Origin: Sulfitobacter noctilucae | Lineage (GTDB): Bacteria; Pseudomonadota; Alphaproteobacteria; Rhodobacterales; Rhodobacteraceae | NCBI RefSeq assembly: GCF_000622365.1 | Contig: NZ_JASC01000003.1 | Coordinates: 310,001-374,000, forward strand | Length of the DNA: 64,000 nt | Direction: 5' to 3' | Part shown: positions 1 to 9,658 of the stretch, in pieces | Numbering within the stretch: the first letter of the stretch is position 1 | Layout of the letters: every line of letters begins with the position of its first letter | Made by a program: the position numbers and the translations under genes | Notes under the pieces: generated by a model | The model's input: only the letters and a program-made list of their open reading frames with translations | Database searches by the model: none | What the model was told of the DNA's origin: nothing

Positions 1-781
1 GGGTGTCGGCCAAAGGCGACAAACCCGCGCCGCCAAGGCTCAATGGGTGGTCTTCCGGCAATATGCCCTTGGCCTTGTAGGTGGTAATCACAGGTATGTT
101 GTGCGCCTCGGCAAAGGCCTGAACGGCGGGAGCAGCATGTTGGTTCAACGCATCGACACCCACAATCATCACAGGCCGCTGCGCCTGCGCCAGCCACTCG
201 CGCGCTGTTTCAAGATCAGGCCCGGTCGGGGCGGTAGGGGTGGCAGGTCTGCGCGGGGCAGGGGCTTTGGTGCTGACAGGTGCTTCGGCCACCGAGATCG
301 GCACGTCGATATGCACCGGACCCATACGGCCCTCGGTGGCGATGGCTACGGCCTTGTCCGCGATGGTGTGGGCCGCGCCGGCGCTCAGCGTAAAGCTGGC
401 CTTGGTGATAGGGGCAAAGACGGCACCCTGATCGACGACCTGATGGGTATAGCGCTGCGCCTCGTCCGCATCCATGCAGCCTGAAATCACGATCAGCGGC
501 ACCTGATCTTGCAAAGCGTTGGCCACTGTATTGACCCCGTTCAGCGTGCCAGGGCCAATGGTGCCCACAAGAATGGCGGGCGCATGATCGCGGTGATGCA
601 CACCTTCTGCCATGAACCCTGCTGCGTTTTCATGCTTGGCCAGTACGAACCCGATGCCTGCGGCCTCCAGCGCATCAATCACGGTCAATACTTCGCCGCC
701 GGGCATCCCAAAAGCGGTGCGGCATCCGGCGGCATAAAGTCGGCGTGCAAGGGCATCAGCAGCGCGGATGGTATCGGACAT
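1..781 (-). CDS. Thiamine-diphosphate-dependent enzyme, acetolactate-synthase-like (partial)
   Basis: Reading the minus strand from ATG at 781 gives an open frame of at least 260 codons that continues past position 1. The N-terminus (MSDTIRAADALARRLYAAG) and the segment KHENAAGFMAEG match the thiamine-diphosphate pyrimidine-binding domain of acetolactate synthase, glyoxylate carboligase and related decarboxylases. The Glu in KHE is the usual cofactor-activating residue. The central domain then begins (PVMIVGVDAL). Only the N-terminal half is present, so the substrate cannot be assigned. It stands alone ahead of gcrA and no ilvN-type small subunit follows in this window. Confidence 0.85.
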   Translation of the reverse strand, partial: MSDTIRAADALARRLYAAGCRTAFGMPGGEVLTVIDALEAAGIGFVLAKHENAAGFMAEGVHHRDHAPAILVGTIGPGTLNGVNTVANALQDQVPLIVISGCMDADEAQRYTHQVVDQGAVFAPITKASFTLSAGAAHTIADKAVAIATEGRMGPVHIDVPISVAEAPVSTKAPAPRRPATPTAPTGPDLETAREWLAQAQRPVMIVGVDALNQHAAPAVQAFAEAHNIPVITTYKAKGILPEDHPLSLGGAGLSPLADT

Positions 782-923
782 GAGCGAGCCTTTCAGGCAG
801 GGGTCTGCCTATGATCAACCACGCCGGAAGGTCCGGCGCAACTCACGCTCTTGTCGGAATTGTTGCAGCCGGAGTGCCTGGACTGCCCGAATGTCTCAGG
901 GATACGGGGGAAGGCCAGTGGCC

Positions 924-1502
924 TTAGCGCCGACGGTCGCGCCGCGATGACATCGGCTGGAAGGCAACGCCAACATGCGCCTCGCAATAGGGCTTACCCT
1001 GCTTTACAGGCAATCCGCAGAACCAGAAGTCTTCGGTCGCGGGGTCACCGACGGGCCATTTGCAGGTACGTTCGGTCAAATCCATCAGGCCGATCTTCTT
1101 GGCCTTCTTCTCGACCTCGTTGACCTTGGCCAAAGCCTCTGGTGAAATCTCGTTGGCCGATGGCTGTGGCGGCAACGGCTGGCCTGCGGGAATGATCTGT
1201 TTGCGTGCAGGCAATGTGGACTTGGGCGGCGCTGCTGCAACGGTCTGCATAATAGGCTTTTCCGGCTTTGGTTCCGCCTGGGGCTTGGCTTCCGGCTTCG
1301 GAGCCGGCTTGGCCTTGGCCTTCGGCTCGGCTTTCGCAGCGGTGCCTGTGCTGGTTGCGCGGTTGGACAGGCCCAAGCGATGCACCTTGCCGATTACAGC
1401 GTTGCGGGTCACGCCGCCCAGCTCCTTGGCGATCTGGCTTGCGGATTGGCCTTCGCCCCACATCTTCTTCAGTGTCTCAACGCGCTCATCTGTCCAGGAC
1501 AT
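924..1502 (-). CDS. gcrA: GcrA cell-cycle regulator
   Basis: 192 residues. The start at 1502 is chosen because MSWTDERVETLKKMW is the standard GcrA N-terminus and AAGGAAGG lies six bases upstream. A start seven codons earlier is possible but lacks this. Residues 1-50 form the helix-turn-helix domain (SASQIAKELGG, RNAVIGKVHRLGL). An Ala/Lys/Pro-rich linker of about 60 residues follows, then a conserved C-terminal domain (CKWPVGDP, FCGLPV). In alphaproteobacteria GcrA binds sigma-70 RNA polymerase and activates promoters carrying CcrM-methylated GAnTC sites; that role is taken from the family. It appears to be a single-gene unit. Confidence 0.95.
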   Translation of the reverse strand: MSWTDERVETLKKMWGEGQSASQIAKELGGVTRNAVIGKVHRLGLSNRATSTGTAAKAEPKAKAKPAPKPEAKPQAEPKPEKPIMQTVAAAPPKSTLPARKQIIPAGQPLPPQPSANEISPEALAKVNEVEKKAKKIGLMDLTERTCKWPVGDPATEDFWFCGLPVKQGKPYCEAHVGVAFQPMSSRRDRRR

Positions 1503-1722
1503 CCCAGGCCTTCCTTCGGTCAAAAAGCGGCCCCCTTGGACCGCTTTGGCAAATTCAAAGCCCTATACTAAGCCTATCGTCGCTGCGTGCAAGGGACGAA
1601 GCACCCCTGACGCGGCGCGACCTTGCAAGAAACAGCAGTGAAAATAACTAGAATACATAGAATCCTGCACAGTTGATGAAAAAAAGCTGGGCAAAACCGC
1701 AGTCGGGTCGTATCAACCCGCC

Positions 1723-1816
1723 ATGATCACAGTGGTACATACCTCGTTCCGACGACGCCAAGGCTAAACCTGCGCGTGACCTGCGTGCCGCAGGTCTGAT
1801 CCCGGTGCGCTGCACC
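1723..1816 (+). promoter_or_regulatory. Possible arginine leader peptide and attenuator ahead of argD
   Basis: A 14-codon frame (1723-1767) encodes MITVVHTSFRRRQG, with three consecutive Arg codons just before the stop. The stop is followed by ACCTGCG at 1768-1774 and again at 1779-1785. Either copy can pair with CGCAGGT at 1789-1795, and the second copy extends to a perfect 8-bp stem with a TGC loop (1778-1796). A second small hairpin, GGTGC-GCT-GCACC, lies at 1804-1816. Arg codons followed by mutually exclusive stems, upstream of an arginine-biosynthesis operon, fit a ribosome-mediated attenuator. No clear ribosome binding site precedes the ATG and no T-tract follows, so this is an inference. 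Confidence 0.4.
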
Positions 1817-1892
1817 ACCCCCAAATCCCTTGACCCGATACGCCGCCCGTGGCCTTTTGCGCTTTTCAGCGGCCCTTATAAGGATGATCCAG

Positions 1893-3068
1893 ATGATCTC
1901 TTCCGTTCTGCCGACCTATAACCGCGCCCCCCTGAGCTTTGTCTCGGGTGCCGGATCATGGCTGACCGAGGCGGATGGCCGACGTTTTCTGGATCTGGGG
2001 GCGGGCATCGCGGTCAACGCGTTGGGTCATGCCCATCCGGCATTGGTTGCCGCTTTGACCGATCAGGCAAACACGCTCTGGCACACGTCGAACCTCTACC
2101 AGATCCCTCAGCAACAGGCGCTGGCGGATAAACTGGTGGATCACAGCTTTGCCGATACGGTATTCTTCACCAACTCCGGCACTGAATCCTGTGAGCTGGC
2201 GGTGAAAATGGCACGCAAGTATTTCTACGACAAAGGCCAGCCCGAGCGGGTCGAGATCATCACATTTGACGGGTCTTTCCACGGGCGCTCCTCCGCGGGG
2301 ATCGCAGCGGCAGGGTCCGAGAAAATGACAAAGGGCTTCGGTCCGCTGTTGCCCGGTTTTGTGCATCTGGGCTTTGGTGATCATGGTGCGCTGACGGCGG
2401 CGATCAATGACAAGACCTGCGCCATCCTGATCGAGCCTGTGCAGGGCGAAGGCGGCATTCGCCCGGTGCCCGACCAATGCCTCAAAGGCTTGCGCGACCT
2501 GTGCGATGAACACGGCATCCTGCTCATATTTGACGAGGTGCAATGCGGTGTGGGCCGGACGGGCAAGCTCTTTGCCCATGAATGGGCAGGCATCGCGCCC
2601 GATATCATGATGGTTGCCAAAGGCATCGGGGGCGGCTTTCCGTTGGGCTGTGTTCTGGCCACCGAAAACGCGGCTTCCGGCATGACTGCAGGCACCCACG
2701 GCTCGACTTATGGTGGCAACCCGCTGGGCTGCGCGGTCGGTAATGCGGTGATGGAGATCGTGTCCGATCCGGACTTTCTGGCCGAGGTGAACCGCAAAGC
2801 CAGCCTGATGCGCCAAAAGCTCGAAGGGCTGATCGCCAGCCACCCGAATGTCTTTGACAGCGTGCGCGGCAGCGGCTTGATGCTGGGCATCAAATGCAAG
2901 GTCGCACCGGGCGATGTGGTTAACGCGGGATACGCCCAAGACGTCATCACCGTGCCCGCCGCCGATAACGTGATCCGCCTTCTGCCCCCGCTCATCATCT
3001 CCGACGAAGAGATCGCCGAAGCCGTCACCCGCCTCGATAAAGCAGCGGCGTCCCTCGACGCATCCTGA
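1893..3068 (+). CDS. argD: Acetylornithine aminotransferase
   Basis: 391 residues. A class III pyridoxal-phosphate aminotransferase converting N-acetylglutamate semialdehyde to N-acetylornithine in cytoplasmic arginine synthesis; such enzymes often also serve lysine synthesis. Visible family landmarks are [45 protein letters not shown] and the PLP-lysine segment [12 protein letters not shown]. The ATG at 1893 is preferred over one at 1884 and an upstream TTG because AAGGA sits eight bases before it. Length is normal for the family. argF follows after 73 bases on the same strand, and a possible Arg leader precedes it. Confidence 0.95.
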   Translation: MISSVLPTYNRAPLSFVSGAGSWLTEADGRRFLDLGAGIAVNALGHAHPALVAALTDQANTLWHTSNLYQIPQQQALADKLVDHSFADTVFFTNSGTESCELAVKMARKYFYDKGQPERVEIITFDGSFHGRSSAGIAAAGSEKMTKGFGPLLPGFVHLGFGDHGALTAAINDKTCAILIEPVQGEGGIRPVPDQCLKGLRDLCDEHGILLIFDEVQCGVGRTGKLFAHEWAGIAPDIMMVAKGIGGGFPLGCVLATENAASGMTAGTHGSTYGGNPLGCAVGNAVMEIVSDPDFLAEVNRKASLMRQKLEGLIASHPNVFDSVRGSGLMLGIKCKVAPGDVVNAGYAQDVITVPAADNVIRLLPPLIISDEEIAEAVTRLDKAAASLDAS

Positions 3069-3141
3069 TTCTCTTTTTGGCCTTATATACCGTAGTGCTG
3101 GCCCTTCTGCACAGCCCGACGATGCAAATGAAAAGCGACAT

Positions 3142-4047
3142 ATGACACACTTTCTGGATATCCACACCACGCCTGCAGACGAACTGCGTGGCATCATCGA
3201 CAACGCCATCGCGATCAAGACGTCCCGCGCGGGCCGCCCCAAAGGCGCACCGGACGACGACCAGCCGCTGAAAAACCATATGGTCGCGCTGATTTTCGAG
3301 AAACCATCGACCCGCACCCGCGTCAGCTTTGACGTGGGCGTGCGACAGATGGGCGGGCAAACGATGGTGCTGTCGGGCACTGACATGCAGCTGGGCCACG
3401 GCGAAACAATCGCCGACACTGCCCGCGTGCTCTCGCGCTATGTCGATCTCATTATGATCCGCACGTTCGAGGAACAAACCCTGCTTGATATGGCAGAATA
3501 CGCGAGCGTGCCTGTGATCAACGGGCTGACGAACCGCAGCCATCCCTGCCAGATCATGGCCGACATCATGACGTTCGAGGAACATAATGGCCCGATCAAA
3601 GGCAAAAAGGTTGTTTGGTCGGGTGATGGCAACAACGTCTTTGCCAGCTTCGCCCATGCGGCACAGCAGTTCGACTTTGATTTGACCTTTACTGGCCCGC
3701 CCCCGCTTGATCCTGAACCTGCGTTGCAGGGGCTCTACACGATTGAACGCGACCCGAATGTCGCGGTGCAGGGGGCCGATCTGGTCGTCACGGACACATG
3801 GGTGTCGATGCACGATCCGCAATCGGCCCGTGAACGCCGCCATAACCAGTTGCGCGGGTATCAGGTGAACGAGGCACTGATGGCCCGCGCAAAAGACGAT
3901 GCGCTTTTCATGCACTGCCTGCCTGCCCACCGCGAAGATGAAGCCACAAGCGCGGTGATGGATGGCCCCAATTCGGTGATCTTTGACGAAGCCGAGAACC
4001 GTCTGCATGCGCAAAAGGCGATCATGCGCCACTGTCTTGGCCGCTGA
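3142..4047 (+). CDS. argF: Ornithine carbamoyltransferase
   Basis: 301 residues, near the usual 305-330. Catalyses ornithine plus carbamoyl phosphate to citrulline. The carbamoyl-phosphate motif STRTRVSF is at about residues 55-62, HPCQ near 134, and the ornithine-loop motif HCLPAHR near 259. It lies 73 bases after argD, so the two are probably co-transcribed, an arrangement common in alphaproteobacteria. The 3' end overlaps the start of the next gene by up to about 40 bases, suggesting translational coupling. Confidence 0.97.
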   Translation: MTHFLDIHTTPADELRGIIDNAIAIKTSRAGRPKGAPDDDQPLKNHMVALIFEKPSTRTRVSFDVGVRQMGGQTMVLSGTDMQLGHGETIADTARVLSRYVDLIMIRTFEEQTLLDMAEYASVPVINGLTNRSHPCQIMADIMTFEEHNGPIKGKKVVWSGDGNNVFASFAHAAQQFDFDLTFTGPPPLDPEPALQGLYTIERDPNVAVQGADLVVTDTWVSMHDPQSARERRHNQLRGYQVNEALMARAKDDALFMHCLPAHREDEATSAVMDGPNSVIFDEAENRLHAQKAIMRHCLGR

Positions 4048-5068
4048 CGCGCCACATATTGTTGTTGCCGGCGCAGGGGCCATCGGCTGTTTCGTCGGAG
4101 GCCTTCTGGCGGCATCCGGCGCGCGGGTCAGCCTGCTGGTGCGCCCGCGCATCGCGGCAGAGGTTCGAGCGCATGGGCTGACCCTGACCGATCTGGATGG
4201 CATGGTGATAAATATGGACGCGCAAGCGCTGACGCTTGCCGAAAACCCTGCCTGCCTTGCCACCGCTGATCTGGTGCTGGTCACGGTCAAATCCCGTGAT
4301 ACCGCTGGCGTGGCTACGCTGATCAACCGGCATGTTCCCGCCCGTATTCCGGTCATCAGCCTGCAAAACGGCGTAGGCAATGCGGCAACCCTGCGCACTG
4401 CTCTGCCGGGGCAGGATGTGCGTGCGGGCATGGTGCCCTTCAATGTCGTTCCGATGGGGCAGGGGTGCTATCACCGCGCGGTGGACGGGGATATTGTGAT
4501 CGAAGCCGGACCGGGAGAGTTGTCGAAATACCTTACGACGCCGCATCTGGCCTGCTCCGAAAGCCGCGACATAGAGGCGGTGCAATGGGGCAAGTTCCTG
4601 ATGAATCTGAACAATGCCCTGAATGCGCTCAGTGGCTTGCCCTTGCAAAGCCAGCTGAAAGACCGCGCTTGGCGCAGGTTGATGGCTGATCAATGGGCAG
4701 AGGCGCTCGGTATCCTAAGCGCAGCGGGCATCCGGCCGGTTTCCTCGACACCGGTATCGCCCGCAACGATCCCGTGGGTATTGCGCTTGCCCACGCCAAT
4801 CTTTACCCGCGTGGCCGCGCGTATGCTCCGCATTGATCCGCAGGCGCGAACATCAATGTCTTATGACCTGATGGAAAACCGCCCGACTGAGATAGACGCC
4901 CTGCAAGGCGAGGTTGTGCGGATGGCAGACGCGCAGGGAGTATCGGCACCGATCAACACAATGGTAATGGATGTAATACAAACGGCCGAGCTTGCCCGTG
5001 AAGGGTTGCCGAACCTGACGCCATCGGTGCTGCGCAATGAGTTGAAACGTATGGTCGGCAGTAACTGA
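4007..5068 (+). CDS. 2-dehydropantoate 2-reductase family protein
   Basis: About 353 residues from ATG 4007; a TTG at 4037 is an alternative that would shorten the overlap with argF. The N-terminal Rossmann motif [16 protein letters not shown], the segment LVTVKS with the conserved lysine, and QNGVGN match NADPH-dependent ketopantoate reductases (PanE/ApbA), which make pantoate for coenzyme A. The C-terminal helical domain carries [15 protein letters not shown], also family-typical. The family includes paralogues of unproven substrate and there is no panB or panC nearby, so the specific reaction is inferred. It overlaps argF and probably belongs to its transcript. Confidence 0.8.
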   Translation: MRKRRSCATVLAADAPHIVVAGAGAIGCFVGGLLAASGARVSLLVRPRIAAEVRAHGLTLTDLDGMVINMDAQALTLAENPACLATADLVLVTVKSRDTAGVATLINRHVPARIPVISLQNGVGNAATLRTALPGQDVRAGMVPFNVVPMGQGCYHRAVDGDIVIEAGPGELSKYLTTPHLACSESRDIEAVQWGKFLMNLNNALNALSGLPLQSQLKDRAWRRLMADQWAEALGILSAAGIRPVSSTPVSPATIPWVLRLPTPIFTRVAARMLRIDPQARTSMSYDLMENRPTEIDALQGEVVRMADAQGVSAPINTMVMDVIQTAELAREGLPNLTPSVLRNELKRMVGSN

Positions 5069-5090
5069 AATGCCGCTCGACCCTGTAGAC

Positions 5091-5549
5091 TCAGAAGTCG
5101 CGCAGGATCTTTTTCAAATCCGGTTCATCCACCAGTTCAGCCGCCTCTGCCGGGGAAAACCACTTGCGGGTGCGTTCGTCTACTTCCGGATAAGTTTTTT
5201 CAAGATTGCGCACGCGGGTCAGATACACTTCTGCCTCGACCGGAACAGTTTCTCCCGAAGACAATCCCTTTTCATAGTCAAAGACACCCATGGGCTCTTC
5301 TTCGATGTCGGCCTTGCTCACGCCGGCCTCTTCCCACGCCTCTTGCAAGGCCGCCTCAAAATCGGTCTTGCCTTTCATCGGCCAACCCTTGGGCACAATC
5401 CAGCGCCCGGTGTCGCGACTGGTGATCAAAAGCACTTGCTTGCCCGCGTCCGTCACGCGGTAGCATAGCGCCGCCACCTGCTGGCGCTTTTCGACAGGTT
5501 CTACGTGGCTAAACATCTCTGCCCATGCCCGCTTCAGAGTATGTATCAT
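5091..5549 (-). CDS. Nudix hydrolase
   Basis: 152 residues. A single Nudix domain; the Nudix box starts near residue 57 and reads GKTDFEAALQEAWEEAG, keeping the metal-binding EE pair but with Gln in place of the usual Arg before it. Upstream residues RQQVAALCYRV and WIVPKGWP resemble the diphosphoinositol-polyphosphate-hydrolase-like branch common in alphaproteobacteria. It is expected to hydrolyse a nucleoside-diphosphate-linked substrate, which cannot be named from sequence. It is convergent with the panE-like gene; truA lies upstream on the same strand about 105 bases away, across an AT-rich spacer. Confidence 0.88.
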   Translation of the reverse strand: MIHTLKRAWAEMFSHVEPVEKRQQVAALCYRVTDAGKQVLLITSRDTGRWIVPKGWPMKGKTDFEAALQEAWEEAGVSKADIEEEPMGVFDYEKGLSSGETVPVEAEVYLTRVRNLEKTYPEVDERTRKWFSPAEAAELVDEPDLKKILRDF

Positions 5550-5654
5550 CTGGGGTTCACCGAAGACTATTATTATTTTTGTAAGCTATAACATAATACT
5601 AAGTGATTCGCGTTTCAAGTGCGTTACCCGGATCGCTTGGATCTATGGCTTGTG

Positions 5655-6428
5655 TCAGTCAGCCGCGAAGGGATCGACCGGGTAGACGACATGCGCCAGA
5701 TAGAGACCCTCGGGCGGGCTGACCGGACCGCAGGCTGCCCGGGTTCTCGCCTGCAAGGCACGCTCCACATCCTGTGGTGTCCATGAACCGGCACCGACCC
5801 GCTCCAGCGTTCCGACAAAACTGCGCACCTGATTGTGCAGGAAAGACCGCGCACGGACATCGAAATGATATTCGATGCCGCCTTCGGTCTCCACTCGCGT
5901 GATCTGCAACCGGTCCAGCGTCTTGACTGGTGTCTGAGCCTGACAGATGGTTGAGCGGAAGGTTGTAAAGTCATGCTTTCCAACCAGAATATCAGCCGCC
6001 TCTTGCATCGCATGGATGTTTAGTGGCTGCTTGACCTGCCAGACCAGCCCGGCCTGATGGGTGGCGGGCGCACGGCGGCTGAGCACCCGAAAGAGGTACT
6101 GGCGTTCCTGTGCAGAAAACCGTGCATGAAATTCTGGCGGAGCCGGCGCGCAGGCGGTAACTGCAACGGGATGTGGTTTCAGGTGGTAATTCAGTGCCTC
6201 TGACAGGCGAAACGGTTCCCAGTCGCGTGTCATGTCACAATGCGCCACTTGGCCCAGGCCATGCACCCCTGCATCCGTGCGCCCGGCGGCCGCAATGTTG
6301 TGTTCGCGCGGTTCCAGTTTCGCCAATGCCGCTTCGATGGTGCCCTGCACAGATGTCAGGCCGATCTGGCGTTGCCAGCCGACAAAGGGGGCGCCGTGGT
6401 ATTCGATTTTCAGGGCATAGCGGTTCAT
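5655..6428 (-). CDS. truA: tRNA pseudouridine(38-40) synthase TruA
   Basis: 257 residues from ATG 6428; the frame extends 12 codons further, but [12 protein letters not shown] is the standard start. Catalyses pseudouridine formation at positions 38-40 of the tRNA anticodon stem-loop. The catalytic aspartate lies in [15 protein letters not shown] (about residues 48-62), and [14 protein letters not shown] is the conserved C-terminal RNA-binding segment. The start is back to back with the divergent ycjX-like gene, so they share a short promoter region. Confidence 0.95.
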   Translation of the reverse strand: MNRYALKIEYHGAPFVGWQRQIGLTSVQGTIEAALAKLEPREHNIAAAGRTDAGVHGLGQVAHCDMTRDWEPFRLSEALNYHLKPHPVAVTACAPAPPEFHARFSAQERQYLFRVLSRRAPATHQAGLVWQVKQPLNIHAMQEAADILVGKHDFTTFRSTICQAQTPVKTLDRLQITRVETEGGIEYHFDVRARSFLHNQVRSFVGTLERVGAGSWTPQDVERALQARTRAACGPVSPPEGLYLAHVVYPVDPFAAD

Positions 6429-6519
6429 GGAAAGCGATTTACGCCCCGGCATGGCGACTGGCAATCCCTATGGGGCGCACCTATGTTATCGCTACGAGCA
6501 ATTGAAGGCGGACAAGGTT

Positions 6520-7935
6520 TTGGTCATCTCACGTATTGCCGATGGCATCTGGCGGCAGGTCGAGGCGGTTCAGGACACGGTGTCAGAGACGCTGTTCGAG
6601 CCGGTGATCCGCTTAGGTGTGACGGGGTTGGCACGATCGGGGAAGACGGTATTTATTACCTCGCTGGTCGCCAATCTGCTGGACCGGGGGCGCATGCCGG
6701 GGTTGCTGGCCGCAAGCGAAGGCCGGATCGAAGCTGCGTTCCTGCAACCGCAACCCAATGATACGCTGCCGCGCTTTGAATACGAAGCACATCTGGCGGC
6801 GCTGACGGGCAGATCCCCCCATTGGCCCGATAGCACCCGCGCGATTTCCGAGTTGCGGTTGTCGCTCAAGGTACGGCCCAACGGATTACTGGCAGGGCTG
6901 CAGGGGCCGCGCACGGTGCATCTGGATATCGTGGATTATCCAGGTGAATGGCTGCTTGATCTGGGGCTGATGGAGCGCAGCTACGAAGATTGGTCGCAAG
7001 AGACGCTGGAGAGGATTAAGAATCGGGAATCTGCCTCTGAATTCATGGGGTTGGTGTCCGAAGTTGACGTCGATAAATCGCATGATGAAGCCGTGGCGCA
7101 AGACCTTGCCAAACGTTTTGCCGCCTACCTGACGGCGGCGCGGCTTGAGGGGTTCTCGGACTGCACGCCGGGGCGGTTTTTGCTGCCGGGTGATCTGGCC
7201 GGGTCTCCAGTGCTGACCTTCGCGCCACTGCCCGTCTCAGGCACAGGCGCGCGCGGTTCGCTGCACCGCGAGATGGCACGGCGGTTCGAGGCCTATAAAT
7301 CCCGCGTTGTGCAGCCGTTCTTTCGCGATCACTTTGCCCGGATTGACCGCCAAGTGGTGCTGGTCGATGCGCTGGGGGCGATCCATCAGGGGCCGCGGGC
7401 CGTCGATGATTTACGCCATGCGATGAGTGAAATCCTGACCGCGTTTCGCCCCGGCAAAAATTCGTTCTTACGCGGCTTGTTGGGCGGCAAGCGGGTCGAG
7501 AAAATCTTGTTTGCGGCGACCAAAGCGGATCATCTGCATCACAGCCAGCACGGAAAGCTAAGTGCGATCATGCAGGCGCTGACCCGCGATGCGCGGAATC
7601 GGGCGCAATACGCAGGCGCGGGCACACAGGCGATGGCAATTGCATCCCTGCGCGCCACAACCGAAGCCACGATGGAGCATGAAGGCACGCCACTTGACGT
7701 TGTGCGCGGTACATTATTGGACAGCGGCAAGGAAGCAGCGTTCTATCCTGGTGATCTGCCTGAAGATCCCGCGCACCTGTTGAGCCCGGCGCGGGCGGGC
7801 GCGGAGAAATGGCTGGATCAGGACTATCAGGTGATGCGTTTTGCGCCTGCACCTCTGGCGCTGAAACCCGGCGATGGTCCGCCGCATATCCGGCTGGACC
7901 GGGCGGCGGAATTCCTGATCGGGGACCGGCTATGA
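6520..7935 (+). CDS. YcjX family P-loop GTPase-like protein
   Basis: About 471 residues from TTG 6520. A longer frame opens at ATG 6427, but that would overlap the divergent truA start, and recognisable homology begins only around the TTG. A Walker A motif GLARSGKT follows ETLFEPVIRLGVT, and DIVDYPGEW is a Walker B/G3-like segment. In enterobacteria YcjX is a stress-induced predicted nucleotide-binding protein next to ycjF in the phage-shock regulon. Here it starts an operon with a GNAT gene (4-base ATGA overlap) and a YcjF-like membrane protein, keeping the ycjX-ycjF pairing. Its biochemical role is unknown. Confidence 0.88.
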   Translation: MVISRIADGIWRQVEAVQDTVSETLFEPVIRLGVTGLARSGKTVFITSLVANLLDRGRMPGLLAASEGRIEAAFLQPQPNDTLPRFEYEAHLAALTGRSPHWPDSTRAISELRLSLKVRPNGLLAGLQGPRTVHLDIVDYPGEWLLDLGLMERSYEDWSQETLERIKNRESASEFMGLVSEVDVDKSHDEAVAQDLAKRFAAYLTAARLEGFSDCTPGRFLLPGDLAGSPVLTFAPLPVSGTGARGSLHREMARRFEAYKSRVVQPFFRDHFARIDRQVVLVDALGAIHQGPRAVDDLRHAMSEILTAFRPGKNSFLRGLLGGKRVEKILFAATKADHLHHSQHGKLSAIMQALTRDARNRAQYAGAGTQAMAIASLRATTEATMEHEGTPLDVVRGTLLDSGKEAAFYPGDLPEDPAHLLSPARAGAEKWLDQDYQVMRFAPAPLALKPGDGPPHIRLDRAAEFLIGDRL

Positions 7936-8375
7936 TCCATCTGCGCAAAGCGCGGTCCACAGATGCGGGCAAGATCGGCGCGATTCTGACGGAATTCACT
8001 GCAACAACAGACTGGATGCCGAAGCTGCACACCGGGGCAGAGGACGTGGCCCATGCGGGGAGGCTCATTGATAGCGGTGCTGTCATTGTGGCGGAGCAGG
8101 GCGGTTTGGTCGTGGGATTTGCGGCCTGTGCTGATGGCGATCTTGATGCGCTCTATGTGGCTGCAGCTGCAAGGGGGCAAGGCATCGGGCAGATGATGCT
8201 GGCGCATCTGATGAGCCAGCATGACAGGCTGGCACTATGGACTTTTCAGGCGAATTCAGACGCGCAGAGGTTCTATATGCGGCACGGGTTCGTTGAGGGT
8301 GAGCGCACCGACGGGGCTCGAAATGACGAGAAATTGCCGGATGTCCGGTACGAATGGCAGCGAAAGGGCGGCTGA
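7932..8375 (+). CDS. GNAT family N-acetyltransferase
   Basis: 147 residues. The start codon overlaps the ycjX stop (ATGA at 7932-7935), indicating translational coupling. The acetyl-CoA binding motif A is visible as ALYVAAAARGQGIGQMML (about residues 77-94). The C-terminal F-ANSDAQRFYMRHGFV segment is typical of the fold. The substrate cannot be predicted. Its position between ycjX and ycjF is notable because those two are normally adjacent. One base separates its stop from the next start. Confidence 0.88.
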   Translation: MIHLRKARSTDAGKIGAILTEFTATTDWMPKLHTGAEDVAHAGRLIDSGAVIVAEQGGLVVGFAACADGDLDALYVAAAARGQGIGQMMLAHLMSQHDRLALWTFQANSDAQRFYMRHGFVEGERTDGARNDEKLPDVRYEWQRKGG

Positions 8376-8376
8376 C

Positions 8377-9375
8377 ATGGCCAAGGGACCGATATTGTTC
8401 GATCTGGAAGCAGAGGCCAGCCCGCGTCCGCAGGTGGCTGATGCGCCACCGGTGCCGGATATCGTCCCGGTTGCGCCGCAGGGGCAGGCGATGCAGGCCG
8501 CTGCCCGATTGGCGGCCCGTCAACCCTCGACCTTGGTGCGGGCATTCTGGTGGCTGGCGACCACGCTGGTCGGCGCGGTTGTGTCGATTGCGGCATGGAC
8601 CTTCGTCACTGATCTGATGGCGCGGGCTCCGCTTTTGGGCTGGGCGATGACGGTTCTTCTGACTGCCTTTCTGTTGGTGCTGGCGTTGCTGGGGCTACGC
8701 GAAATGGCAGCTTTCGGCAGGCTCGCGCGGCTGGACGGGTTGCGCCATGACGCAGCGCAGGCCTTGGCGCAGGAAGATCTGAAGGCGGCGCGGGCGGTGA
8801 CGGACAGGCTAGTGGGCCTGTATAAAGGGCGCGAGGATACCCGTTGGGGTCGCGAGCGGTTGACGGAGCTGCGCGGCGACCAGATGGATGCGGCGGGCTT
8901 GCTGGCGCTGACCGAGCAGGAATTGTTGCTGCCCTTGGATAAAGCCGCCAGCCGCGAGATTGAAGCGGCGGCGCGGCAGGTGGCGACGGTTACAGCTTTG
9001 GTGCCTTTGGCGCTGGCAGATGTCGTGGCGGCACTGACGGCGAACCTGCGGATGATCCGGCGCGTGGCGGAGGTTTATGGCGGGCGATCTGGGTTCTTCG
9101 GATCATGGCGTCTGACCCGTGCCGTGCTGAGCCATATGGTTGCGACGGGAGCGGTCGCAGTGGGTGATGATCTGTTGGAGCCGGTTCTGGGCGGGACCAT
9201 CATCGGCAAGCTCAGCCGGCGCTTTGGCGAGGGGTTGGTCAATGGGGCGTTGACCGCGCGGGTCGGGGTGGCGGCAATGGACGTCTGCCGCCCTCTGCCT
9301 TTCTCGGTTGCCAAAAGGCCTTCGATCCGCGGGATCATCAAGAATGCGCTCGCGGGATTGTTCGGCAAGGGATGA
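8377..9375 (+). CDS. YcjF family (TIGR01620/DUF697) membrane protein
   Basis: 332 residues from ATG 8377, one base after the GNAT stop. After a polar N-terminus of about 45 residues, two transmembrane helices span roughly residues 55-78 and 85-108. They are followed by a cytoplasmic helical region and a C-terminal DUF697-like part (LPLALADVVAALTANLRMI, GGTIIGKLSRRFGEGLVNG). This matches the YcjF family, the usual partner of YcjX. A role in envelope stress is inferred from enterobacterial pspF-ycjXF linkage, not shown here. It ends the operon and is followed by a run of hairpins. Confidence 0.85.
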   Translation: MAKGPILFDLEAEASPRPQVADAPPVPDIVPVAPQGQAMQAAARLAARQPSTLVRAFWWLATTLVGAVVSIAAWTFVTDLMARAPLLGWAMTVLLTAFLLVLALLGLREMAAFGRLARLDGLRHDAAQALAQEDLKAARAVTDRLVGLYKGREDTRWGRERLTELRGDQMDAAGLLALTEQELLLPLDKAASREIEAAARQVATVTALVPLALADVVAALTANLRMIRRVAEVYGGRSGFFGSWRLTRAVLSHMVATGAVAVGDDLLEPVLGGTIIGKLSRRFGEGLVNGALTARVGVAAMDVCRPLPFSVAKRPSIRGIIKNALAGLFGKG

Positions 9376-9384
9376 TCCAAAGGG

Positions 9385-9452
9385 GCAGGCAAGCCTGCAC
9401 GCGATTTTGTTGATTTGGCCCCGGCCAAATCGGATGCGAGACGCTGTCTCGC
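9385..9452. other. Three consecutive hairpins between ycjF and ileS
   Basis: The 283-base gap before ileS holds three perfect inverted repeats in a row: GCAGGC/GCCTGC at 9385-9398 with an AA loop, GATTTGGCC/GGCCAAATC at 9412-9431 with a CC centre, and GCGAGAC/GTCTCGC at 9436-9452 with a GCT loop. No T-tract follows any of them on the plus strand, so simple intrinsic termination is not supported. They may terminate the ycjX operon with Rho, protect an mRNA end, or structure the ileS leader. Confidence 0.5.
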
Positions 9453-9658
9453 GCTCTGCGGTTTCAGGGCCAAAAAGAGATGAGACTTGTAGCAGGGTTT
9501 TGGCAGGCCTATAAGCGGCGTATGGCTTGGCTGACGCTGATCATTATTCGAATTATTTCCCCGGCGCTCTGAATGCTTGAGCTGCCGGGCAGAGGTGTTT
9601 GAGCTATTCGCACCGTTTGAACCAGACACATTCCAAATCTATCCGAAGGACGCCCCAC

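Noticed and set aside
1956-4443. Long minus-strand frames opposite argD and argF (1956-3419 and 3025-4443)
   Set aside because: They mirror conserved genes, match no family and show composition typical of antisense frames in GC-rich codon-biased DNA.
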